From the NCBI GenBank assembly GCA_021030905.1, contig JAGFMI010000019.1:186001-250000 (forward strand): DNA of 64,000 bases. The letters are read 5' to 3'. Positions 1-10,935 of this stretch are shown one piece after another (position 1 is the first letter of the stretch; each line of letters begins with the position of its first letter). The position numbers and the translations under genes are program-made. The notes beneath the pieces are model-generated. The model did no database searches. It had not been told where the DNA came from and worked only from the letters and a program-made list of their open reading frames with translations. The DNA comes from Pyrenula massariospora. Lineage: Eukaryota > Ascomycota > Eurotiomycetes > Pyrenulales > Pyrenulaceae.

Positions 1-804
1 GTTATCATATGATGAGAAAGAGTTCGAAGAATTTACCTACTTTTTCGGGGCAGTCCTCAGCCACATAAGCCGCGTATATTGCTTGGGCTAGAATTCCACT
101 ATGGGACATGATAGCAAGTTTCGGTAAACCAGAAGTGCCGCTGGTCAAAAGCTGAACAGCTGGTGTGACTTTCCCTTCTTGTGAAGAACTAAAAGTATAC
201 CAGTCTTCTTCGCCGAAACAAAGGAGTGATTTCCATGACTTTAGCGTCGATAGATTGGGGGCAAGTAAATGTTCATTAAGAAAGAAAATATTGTTCGCGT
301 CGATCCCGATGCTAAGAGCAATCGGCAGGACATTATCCAGCTGCTGGGAGTCGATAATCAAGAACTTTGCTTTAGAGCATTGCAGCAGACGTCTCAATTC
401 CGATTCCTTGTAAGCAGGGTTCGAACCAACAAAACAGCCCTGAGCTCCAATGATGGCAAGGTATATAATCGGATACCACACCTGTAAGGGGTGAGCTAGT
501 GGCCAATAATGTGATGAGGCGAAATACGTCATTGAAAGAGTGCACACAAACAGTGTCTCCTTTTTTGAGCTCATAGCTTCTAAATCCCCTTACAAGCTGT
601 CTTACTGTCTGCTTGGCGGTTTTATAATCGATGCTCCTCGTGCTGTCATAGGCATCAATCCATATCTATTGAACTCAGCCTGTAAACCAACTGCTTTAGG
701 ACATTGCCACTGACAGGTCGATCGTCCTCAATGTCGTCGTTTCCAAAAGCCCATGAGAGTATGTCTATTGCAGAGATGTTGATCTCAGACGCAGACTGAT
801 CCAT
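1..804 (-). CDS. Acyl-CoA synthetase / 4-coumarate-CoA ligase-like AMP-binding enzyme, 5' part (runs off the left edge)
   Basis: The family activates a carboxylic acid with ATP and transfers the acyl-adenylate to CoA. I build three exons on the minus strand: 804-715 (30 codons from ATG), 665-528 (46 codons) and 481 to about 41. The introns are 714-666 (GTCAGT..AATAG) and 527-482 (GTATTT..TTACAG). Joining them gives the expected N-terminal order: IDILSWAFGN, IWIDAYDSTRS, KKGDTV, then YPIIYLAIIGAQGCFVG and NPAYKESEL. The P-loop-like AMP-binding motif LLTSGTSGLPK lies near plus position 140. Without splicing, exon 3 alone would start at a false ATG at 574. A donor at 36-40 (GTAGGTAAAT) probably ends exon 3, since the unspliced frame stops at once. 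The gene is divergent from the PKS, so it may activate a precursor or process the polyketide; that role is inference. Confidence 0.85.
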
Positions 805-1682
805 GAGTCCTCGCTTTCATCGCATATACTGTGAGGCGGGAAAGCACTTTAGTAGCAAGTATTGCAGAGGCCAGGGCACAAACACCATAGGCTCGACATC
901 GCGACAAGCAATCATTTGTAGATAACCATAAATCCTTTGCCGCGGAGTTCCGTTGAGCATAAGAGTCTTTGCAGGACCGGGTGCGACCAAGGTCACAGAA
1001 GTTCATGGCTTCCGCCAGTGAGAGGCCCCTTTCCACAGCGTTGCTCGCATTAGTGCCTGCCCACTTTGGCTGTGAAATCCTTCGGTGACCCCTCAGGCGC
1101 CTCGGCCCGAGTATCAGCCGGTGGGGCGTGCCACAACCTCTGTACCTCAGCCTCATTGTGTGACACAACTGCCCTAACATCAAACACCACCAATCGAAAA
1201 GTGCTCTTCACGCGGGGGCGCTCTAGAGCCAGTAAAGTCCATAGAGGTAGTCGACATGCAGCAGCTATTTCCATGTGCATGCGCGCCGCGGCGGCGATCT
1301 AGAACAGTCTATAGACACTAATAGCACGCGCGTCATGTGCGTCATTGTTCAGCAGCAGTAGCTGGATAGCAGGTTGCAGAATGCTGATCTTATCGAAAGG
1401 CACTGTTGCAAGCACGCGGCTTCTGACTCGTGCCTCAGTGGATACGGTCTTGACCTCCATTTTGCGTAGGTCCTTGTTCGCTCCCCTTCCTGCGTCCTGC
1501 CAGACCTTAGCTATTGCTTTACAAGGATGTTACACTTGGAGATTTCTTGAATCACTTCTTCCGCTAGACCGACGTATGTTTACTCCATTGACAATTATAA
1601 TCTCAACGTCTTTACTTCTGGGTACTTCATGTCCCGGCGAATTCTACAATAAAAGCGCAGCGATTCTGTGATACCTTAGTTC
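805..1682. promoter_or_regulatory. Intergenic region between divergent CoA-ligase and PKS
   Basis: This 878-bp gap separates the start codons of two divergently transcribed genes, so it must hold both promoters. Open frames of up to 132 codons cross it on the minus strand, but they have no recognisable motif and overlap each other in several frames. I see no RNA gene and no clear repeat. It is probably the shared control region of the PKS/ligase pair. Confidence 0.5.
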
Positions 1683-4600
1683 ATGATGCGGGATGAGGAC
1701 CCAGTCACCATTGTTGGTATGGGTATGTTCGCGGAACCCTGTCCATCTCCTCTACACACTCGACTAACACCTTGACAGCATGTAGATTGCCCGGAGACAT
1801 AGACTGTCCTTCACACCTCTGGAAGTTGCTGGAAACGGGACGCTCTGCCCAATCAGATGTTCCTGCTAATAGGTTCTCTGTCGATACTTGGTACCACCCG
1901 CATGCGAGTAGGAATGGTAGCATAGTGGCGAAAGGAGGGTATTTCCTAAATCAGGACGAAAAGTTCCTCGACTTCGAACCCTCCTTCTTTGGCATCAACC
2001 CGGTAGAAGCAGCATCGATGGACCCTCAGCAGCGCAAGTTACTCGAGGTTGTTTACGAGACATTCGAATCTGCAGGTGTCACCCTTGATCAAATCTCAGG
2101 CTCTCAAACGGCATGCTATGTGGGTGCTTTTACTCGTGACTTTAACAGGTGCATATCAAGGGACCTACAGCAGCACTTCCCGTACGAGTCGACGGGTAGT
2201 GACATGACTATTTTGAGCAACCGGGTTAATTACGTTTTCAACCTTAAAGGGCCTAGGTACGTAGACAATGGTATACCTACTGCTAAACTGACCTCGAACT
2301 AGTCTCACTGTTGATACTGCATGCTCTAGTTCTTTGTATGCCCTTCACCTTGCCTGGCAGGGTTTGCTGCTAGGCGATTTCAAAGCGGCAATAGTAGCAG
2401 GGACCAATATTATCATGGATGTTTCGCATCAGCTGACGGCGACCAAACTCGGAATTCTGTCTCCAACGTCTACTTGTCATACATTTGATACGCAAGCGGA
2501 TGGTTTTGGAAGAGCCGAAGGCATCACGGCCCTCTATCTCAAACGCCTGTCAGATGCTGTCGCTGATGGTGATCCAATTCGTGGGATCATTCGAGGAAGT
2601 GCGATTAATACTAATGGGAGAGGGCTTGGAATTAGCCATCCCTCTATTTTAGGACAAGAGGCTGTTATTCGACAAGCATACTCAAAGGCGGGTTTGGAGT
2701 TAGAACAAACAGCGTATGTCGAATGTCATGGGACAGGTACGCCAGTTGGGGATCCTACTGAAGTTTCCGCGATCGGTAACGTCTTCGAAATTGGACGAAC
2801 GTCTAGGAATCCTTTGCTCCTTAGTGGGCTCAAAAGCCAAATCGGGCATACGGAAGGCGCAAGTGGTATAGCTGCGGTTCAGAAAGTTGTTCTCAGTCTC
2901 GAGAATAGGATTGTGCCGGCAACGGTTGGGATAAATCAAGTTAATCCTGCAAGTATGTTAACGACATTCCTGAGCGTCTTACACGGATGCTGAATTGCGA
3001 AAGTCAACCTGCGGAACGGTTCCTTGAAGATTGTGCAGACCGCAGAAAAGTGGCCACATTATGCTCCATATCTCCGGGCAAGCATCAACTCCTTCGGCTA
3101 CGGTGGTGCAAATGCTCACGTCATTGTTGACTCTGCTCAGTCCTACTTCTTGCAACAACGTTTAGTAATTCAGCCAGATTTCACTTACTTGAAGTGCCTC
3201 GGTCATGGCGAGAATAATGACAAGGATGAAGTTCAGCTCTCAGATTCCGCCAAGTCAACTACTCTCCTAATATCCTCGGCTAAGAGTCTCGTGAGCCTCA
3301 GGCGAAATATAGCAGCTATCTATTCTCACGCTGTCCTTTCTAAGTGTTCCCTGCAAGATCTTACGTATACGGTCGCTGCAAAGCGGACAAAATATCGTTA
3401 TCGCGCTTACGCAGTCGCCTCGACAGGAACTACTCAATCTAACCTCGAAGAAGCGAAATGGGTTATTGATGAACCTAAGATCGCGGCAGCACAGGTCGCA
3501 TTTGTATTTACAGGTAAGTATCTCGGCGTAGTAAAAGAAAATTAACCATGCTGACTCTCTCATCCCAGGGCAGGGAGCACAGTGGCCACAAATGGGGATG
3601 GAACTTGTGCAAAACTTCGAAGTGGTACGGCAAACATTTGAGACACTCCAAGAAGATCTCAATGGTATTACTGAGCGGCCTGAATGGACCCTGTACGACA
3701 TCCTCTGTCAACCGGCAAGCACAAGCCACATGATGACTGACATTATATTGACTGTCACCTTGTGTACTGCTATTCAAATTGCGCTTGTCAATCTTTTCAG
3801 GTCATGGTCAGTACATCCAGTAGCGGTCGTGGGCCACTCATCTGGCGAAGCATCTGCAGCGTACTGTGCTGGTCACCTGACTATGAAAGAGGCAATCATC
3901 ACATCTTATTATCGAGCATTAGCTATGAAGCGAAACCCAGTGCCGGGCATGATGATGGCGGTTGGGTTAGGTGCAAAAGAAGCTAGTCAGTACCTCCAGT
4001 TAAAGAATCGCACCGTGTACCTAGCATGTCAGAACTCTCCACAGAGTGTCACTCTTAGTGGTGATGGCAACTCAATCGAAGAGCTTGAAGCTCATTTGAA
4101 GCAAGCTGGGGTATTTGCGCGCAAAATAAACTCTTCTGGCTTTGCAAATCACTCTCCACTCGTTGAGACAGCGGCACAATACTTCCAACGGAATTTTCAA
4201 CATGCGCTACAGAATGAACAAGGGATGGCTCAACGAAACTCGAGGACGCCTATGTACTCGTGCATTACTGGGGATAAGATTGCCAGTCGCGATCTTGGAA
4301 TCGAATATTGGGCCAGGAACATTTCTGCGCCAGTCCTGTTCGATCAAGCTTTGCAGCGGCTGCTCATCACGGAGACGGCCGTCAACACTGTTATAGAAAT
4401 TGGTCCACACTCTGCTCTTTCAGGACCAATTCGGCAAATCAAATTACTTCTTGAATTTGACAACCAAAGGTTATCCTACCTACCATCACTTATCCGCGGA
4501 AACAACGGCGTGGAAGATGTTCTCCGACTTGCCGGGTCTTTGTTCGCCGCAGACTATCCAATTGACATCGTCGCCGTGAGTTCTGCGAGCAGCATTACAA

Positions 4601-7600
4601 AGAATTATACTAAACCACGTCACATTGTGGACTTGCCCTTCTACCAATGGAACTATGACCAAGTTCACTGGGCTGAGCCTCGGCTAAGTCGCGAAGTACG
4701 ATTTCGGAAGCATTCACAACATGACTTGCTAGGGAGCTTGGAGCCTTCAAGTACATCGACGTCTCTCGTGTGGCGGAACCGTCTCCACCTCAGCAATCTT
4801 CCTTGGATAGGTGATCACAAGGTATATTTTTCGCAATCATGCCTGTTGTGTCTGTTGCGCTGACGTCCTAGGAAGATCGGAGAATCTATACTCTTGCCGT
4901 TTTCTGGTTTTATAGCTATGGCTATTGAAGCAGTCCAACAGTCTGCTACCAATGCTGGCCACGCGGTCACGAAAATCATGCTATGGAATGTTTCAGTCGT
5001 GAGTCCAGTCGTACTTACAAAAGACGAGGTAGCGGAGATTGTCTTTGAGCTCCAAATTATGGATAATAGGAACGGTCTTGCGCGAAGATCCTACTTCAGA
5101 GTGAGCTCGGTTTCGAGCGATGGTAATTGGAGGCAGCATTCTACTGGTAATCTTTCATATGAAGAGAAGAAGCAAGGCAAGTGCCTCTTCCAATCCATTG
5201 ACCTCGTGCGCTAACTCGAACACTCCAGTCGTCCCGCATGCCAAAGCTGAATCAATCGCCAAGGAGGAATCGATACAGAGCAATAACGACATTTATGCCA
5301 AGCTCTGTAGCTTGGGATTAAATTATGGGCCTTGTTTCCAAACGTTGCAGAGCGTGCAGGAGCTACAAGAACGTGCAGTAAAGGCGAAGATCAATATGAA
5401 GCCGACTAGACATATCATGGACCACGAGTCACGGTACATGATTCATCCTGCGACGATGGACGGATGCTTGCAGGTTGCGTCGGCTGCCTTACTCTTGAAG
5501 TCGCCTGGTAACGTCCTACGTTCATATCTTCCCTCGCAGATTATCTCCATGACAATTTACCCCAATGATAGCGAAGAGATCGGTGATCTGGGATGCGTCC
5601 GAGGCCAGACCAAAATCTGTAGTTTGCGCTCTTATGAAGCCAGCTGCCAACTGCACCAAGACGATGGCCGTATACTATGCACAATTGAGGCGAGATTCAA
5701 TGCTGTGGAAGGTCTGTATTTAGACGACGAAAGAAAGTCGACCCCTGAGCCGTACCAGCGTTTGAGGTGGTTGCCAGATGTCGATCAACTACCGGGCTCA
5801 TTACAAGAGAAGGAATTCTTAGATCTCCGTACCGAAGCGCTTCCAGGCTTCCCAGACCAGCCAAGAAATCATCTAGCGGAACAGCGAGTTGAATCCGACA
5901 TTCGTTTAACATGCTTCCAGAAGCTTATCCAGCTTATAGTGTTTAAGCGACCCAACCTCAGCATTCTTGAAACTGGCTATGGAAGCTCGACCAGCGCGGT
6001 AGCTGCTCTCCGTGCCACCAACCAAGGAGCAAGACGCCGATTATATCGTACATTTACCATTGCACGAGCTAATTCAGCGCTTATTGACAAGATTGCTACA
6101 CTGCAAGGCGATGCCCAAGACGTCCAATGGCTGCTTGTCGATTTTCAGCGGGAATGGGAAACGCAAGGGCTGGGGCCCAAATCGTTCGACCTCATTATCA
6201 TCTCAATCACATCAATGGAAGGGCTTTCAGACCTGCTTAAAAAGTGCCGGGTATCGCTAAGTCCTGGTGGCAAGCTTGTGATGTTTCAAGAGACGAAGAT
6301 ATCTGGTCTGAGCTATGTACGTTTGCACGCTGAGCTTCTTGAAGCGAGTTACTCAGGAGTACGCTTCGCAGTCGGCGACATGACCGTTGTTTTATCAGTG
6401 GCAAATACAGACCCGCAGAGCATTGCCCCACGTACAATTACGCAGGACGTACAAAAAGACATTTACTTAATCTACTTAAGCAACAGTCGTCTGATCAGCC
6501 CGATTCGATCCACCGCTCTGAATTTGGGCTTTGAAACCATCACTTTACCGCTTTCAGAGATAGAGTCTCTTCCTCGTGGTGTCCGAACTTTGGCTTTAAT
6601 GGAGCTCGAAGAGCCTCTTTTCAGTGAAATGAGTGAGGCGCCATTGTCCAGTGTGAAGACTTTGTTTCGACTCGCGTCTTCTGTCATTTGGATCGCATCC
6701 AGAGGCAGACCTGAATACTCTCTAATACTCGGGTTGGCCCAAGTCATTCGAACCGAGATGCCGGCCCTCCAGCTCACCTGCGTCGAGGTTGATACAAAGC
6801 AAGACGATTTTAGTCGCAACGCCAAAGCTATCATGGATTATGAGGAAATTTTGAGGGGCGGTCTGGAACAGAACGAAAATCATTTCATTCTTCAAAATGG
6901 CGTATCATATATTAGTCGATATGTAGTCGACGAAGAATTGAACAGATATGACGTCTTGCGAACTTGCGGTGCTATCGAATACGAGAAATATACACCAGGA
7001 CTCTGTCTCGATATTCGAAAGATTGGAGACCCGGAAACATCGTTCTTGAGAGAAGAAGAAGTAAGGTCTAGTGAGACTATTGATCAAGGGTTTCTAAGGG
7101 TGACCCCGCTGATCCATTCCTTGTCACGTCAGGTAAGAGAAACTACTCAGGCTAGAGCAAATCACCCACTAAGATCTCTAGAATGCAATGACTCTGAAGG
7201 GACTAAATCATGCTCACTATTTCAGTCATGAGTGCTTTGGCCGTGTAGAAAAAGTTGGTCCAAGATCGACGTTCAAAGAGGGGGACTTTGTTGTCTGTCT
7301 TGTTGGAACTAAAATGAACAGCGAAATCGACGTTTCGGAAAATCTTTGCATACCTTGCGAGACGGAAAAGCGTGGCGAAGAGCTTTTGGGTCTGCTTGAG
7401 CCAATTTTCAAAGCATGGAATGCCATAGTAAGCCTCGGGCGACTCACCATTGGCAAGGTGAGCTATTAGACTCTTTTCAAGGGACAGTAAAGCTAATAAT
7501 CTTGAGGTCTTGCTGGTCCATTCCAATGACCTCTTACTTAACCTAGTGGCAGGCTCAATCGCTCAAACGTCAGGAGCGAAGGTCAGTCGAGGCCCTTACC

Positions 7601-9356
7601 TTGTAGTACCAACTCTAACGTCCTTCAGGTCCTGATGACATCGAAACCGACCTTAGAGACCAACGCCTTGAAGATACACTTACATGTTAATGACCAAGCC
7701 TTCGTGGACCTAAGCTCGTCCGAATCTTTACTCTCACAATATTCCGAGAATCTAGATGTTGTCTTTGACACGGATGGGGACCTTGATCTGAAATCAATCG
7801 AACATATTCTTGCTCCTAACGGCCAAGTCATTAAGACTGACGCAGCGGCACAAAATGCTTACAGTAATTTAGACCCTGGGATATTCTCAAATGGAGTGAC
7901 TCTCTCTGTCTTCGACATGATGACTATGGTAGAGAAGAACGTCAAAACAACAGCCGATTTAATGCGAGAAGGCATTAAATGGTTTCAGACTCATGAAGTT
8001 TATATGCCAAAACTTGACTTCTACCAATTTGAAAACCTAGCAAAGGCCGTTACAGACGCCTCAACTCCGCAACTGAGCCAAAGAGTTGCAATCAGGTGGA
8101 ATTCGGAGACTCTGGTCCCGATCTACCGCACACGAGAATCAAGACTTAACTTCCCGAGCGACGGAGTCTACTTGCTTGCGGGCTGTCTTGGTGGCCTTGG
8201 GCGGTGTCTGTCTCTGTGGATGCAAGCACTTGGAGCTCGCAATTTCATCTTTCTTTCCAGAACAGCAGACGATAAGTCCGAAGCCGCATCGTTGATTGGT
8301 ACCCTTCGCCAGAAACCAGGTGTGAGTGTGAAGGTAATCAGAGGGGACGTGTCGAACCGAGAAGACGTTCATCGAGCGGTCGCGGCTGGGGAGGGCCACG
8401 TTCGAGGTGTTATCCAAGCTGCTGGAGTCTTCAAAGATTTCCACTTCTCTTCTATAAACCTGAAAGAATGGAATGCGGTTTTGCAGCCGAAGGTGCAAGG
8501 CACTGCCAATCTTCACGAAGAGACGATTGGGCAGCCTCTTGATTTCTTTGTCATGACGAGCTCTTCTATAGGGGTCGTTGGTGCATCAAGTCAGAGTGCT
8601 TATGCCGCCGCAAACACCTATTTAGACAACATGGCCCGATACCGCCGATTGATTGGATTGCCCGCCACGTCTCTGTCACTGGGAATGGTAGTTGGTGTTG
8701 GCCATGTCGAGCAGGAAGCTGGCCTTGAGGCCATTCTGCGGAGACGTGGCGGAACCTACGGGATTAGTGAACTCGAATTTCTAAGGATGATGGAAGTTGC
8801 GATTCAGTATCAGCAGGGAGGACTCTCAAAGGACCGTGTTGAAATAGACTCGGGCATTGACAGGTCCCTAATAGTGACAGGCTTGGACCCTTCAAAGCTC
8901 TCTCCCTCGGGACCTCAGAGTGTGATCGAAGACGACGCACGATTCAGTCATATCTTACAAGCAGTGGCACAAAACTTTCAGAAAGGTCCAGAGCTATCTT
9001 CCGGGACCAATTCTGAGAGCGTTGAGTTAGAGCTGCTCAAGGCACTGCGTGAGCCAGGATCGAGCGAACACAGTGAAAGACATTCAGCTCTACAGGATTG
9101 TGTGCTTCAAAAACTGTCGTCCCTCATCATGATCTCGACTGCGCAACTGCGAGACTCGCTAAACAGACCGCTCGAAGATTTAGGCCTGGATAGTATCGTC
9201 GGGAGTGAGTTTCAAGTCTGGACGTGGCGTGAGCTACGAGTTCAATTGGACTTTATGGAGGTATTCGCCAGCGGAAGGAGCCTCGGGTCGTTGGTGGATT
9301 TAATTGACGCTGGACTATCCCAACTACAACCACCAAAAGGGAATTTAGACCCATGA
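1683..9356 (+). CDS. Highly reducing type I polyketide synthase (KS-AT-DH-cMT*-ER*-KR-ACP)
   Basis: This iterative synthase builds a reduced polyketide chain from acyl and malonyl-CoA units. Ten exons: 1683-1722, 1779-2256, 2303-2952, 3004-3513, 3569-4821, 4876-5176, 5229-7132, 7182-7457, 7507-7581, 7629-9356 (7215 nt, 2404 residues). KS: TACSSS with Cys180, His315 in VECHGTGTP, His355 in IGHTEG. AT: GHSSGE, Ser650. DH: His976 (DHKIGESILLP, with Glu where HxxxGxxxxP has Gly) and Asp1155 (HPATMDG). A C-methyltransferase-like segment near 1320 reads LETGYGSSTS instead of the usual ExGxGTGG. A pseudo-KR structural region follows (1495-1640). The ER (about 1690-1850) has the SHECFGRVEKVG segment but no GGVG nucleotide-binding motif. 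KR has GGLGR near 2014 and Tyr2154 (QSAYAAAN). ACP has GLDSI with Ser2351. There is no thioesterase, so release needs another enzyme. Start chosen because DPVTIVGMACRLPG follows directly after splicing. Confidence 0.95.
5177..5228 (+). other. Non-canonical GC-AG intron in the PKS (DH-coding part)
   Basis: The reading frame of the first DH half (through 5176) can be joined in phase to the second half (from 5229) only by removing 52 nt that begin GCAAGT and end CTCCAG. A good branch site (GCTAAC) lies 17 nt before the acceptor. The nearby GT (GTGCCT at 5181) gives the wrong frame. GCAAGT is the usual form of the rare GC donor class. Confidence 0.75.
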
Positions 9357-10935
9357 AATAGTGTATATGTAGTGTATGGACGAATTATTCAATGAGAAAA
9401 CTTTCTAGAGAATTCCTTGTTGCTGCGATTCGCGCATTTCTCATTTACTCTAGAGAGAAATCGTGAGGCTCAAAGGCGTCCAGTCACCTCAACCCGGCCC
9501 GGGTCCTAGTGGAAGTCCTTAAGAGACCACATTTTTTGTGCAAACGTTGCGATATAAATGACCCTTCTGTAGCTTGAATTTCTTAAGTAGTTGCTCATGT
9601 ATTCGTCCCTCATTCTCTGCTGGTGAATTGAAAGGGTTACAAAATTAATTACTTACGGCTCGAGATAAATTAGTATAATATTTCATAGACAGAATCGTTC
9701 GATGCCGCCCTCTCACATACAAAGATCCTCGAGAAGGATCCCTCCCACCGTCCCCGATCTGGTTTTCTTCGAGATCTGGGAAGAGACCCATTTTGGGGAT
9801 CTCGGCCATTTATACTTCAGGGCCATACTAGCAGTGAAAGGGGGGCCGGGCCCCATCCCTCTCTAACTCCACGGCCATTACCGCTCTAGGGGTCCATCGG
9901 TATCCACCGTGATCTTTGTGTGCCAAGACTGTGGGTAGGATTCCGCCACCGCCACCAGCGAGCGTCAGACAGCTCGGTACGGGCGACCCAATCTGCATCT
10001 AGGAATGTTACCCTCACCGACAATGCCCTACTGTCAAACATAAGCAGTTAATCCTCTGGCCACAAGGATCGGCTCTTTTGGCGCAGTGGTTATGCTCGAC
10101 ACCTACAAAAGCGCGCGTATGTGCCGCCAAAATTGATGCATTCAAGAACCCGCGCTGTCGGGCAATGAGCCTACGCTTCAAGCAGCAACATGCCGCATGG
10201 TCCACATATCTCAGCAATGGTGGATGGTTTTAGTACCTAAGGCACCGTAGACTCTGCGGCTGGCCGTCTTTCAATGTGCATAGTATGCCTTATATCGCTG
10301 CTCCACAAGTTTAGCCAGTTGCTACACTGAGGCCCATAAAAGACCCTACTGTGGCAAGAAGGCTCCATTTCACTTGCCCGTATTTTATTTTATTCAACTT
10401 TCAGCCTCTGACGTCTCATTGACAACAGATTAACAAAAGAAATATGTTCTACGACGGCTACATGCCTCCTTCGTTGACCTACAAACATTCTTGCTTTTGA
10501 ACAATCTACCACTGCTATGTAAAGATCTTCCCGTCCCTACTAATAACCGAGCAGGGGGAGATTTGGCCTGGGCCACGTACCGAATATTTTTCATTCAACT
10601 CGCTGAATCCTATATGTGTAACTCTAATATTGCAAACCAGCGGGGCCATGTAGCCTCGACCACGTGGATCGGTGCCTACTACCCGATGTCGCTGCGTAGC
10701 CTCGCCATGGCTGCTGAGAGGCGCACATCAGGCTTTCCTTGCCGGAATTTAGAAGTCAAACACCGACTTCTACGTCCCTAGGATAGAAATAGCCGTCGGT
10801 CATTTTTTTCTATATAAGCCATCATTTGGTTCGACCAAAGCTCCTTGGGTTAGTCTTAACTAAGACTTTAATCGCAGACGCGCGTAAATTCTGAATATCT
10901 TCATAATTCCAAAAAAAATCGGACTTATTAACATC
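9357..10935. other. Intergenic region, PKS to HET gene
   Basis: About 1.6 kb without a supportable gene. Small open frames (10014-10217 minus, 10491-10781 plus) have no motif. A short hairpin (GATCCT/AGGATC) lies at about 9724-9741, and related GATCT/AGATC words repeat to about 9810. The 5' part after the PKS stop is presumably its 3' UTR and terminator. Confidence 0.5.

Noticed and set aside
785-1183. 132-codon open frame on the minus strand upstream of the PKS
   Set aside because: It has no motif, overlaps the real first exon of the ligase (804-715) in another frame and lies in the divergent promoter.
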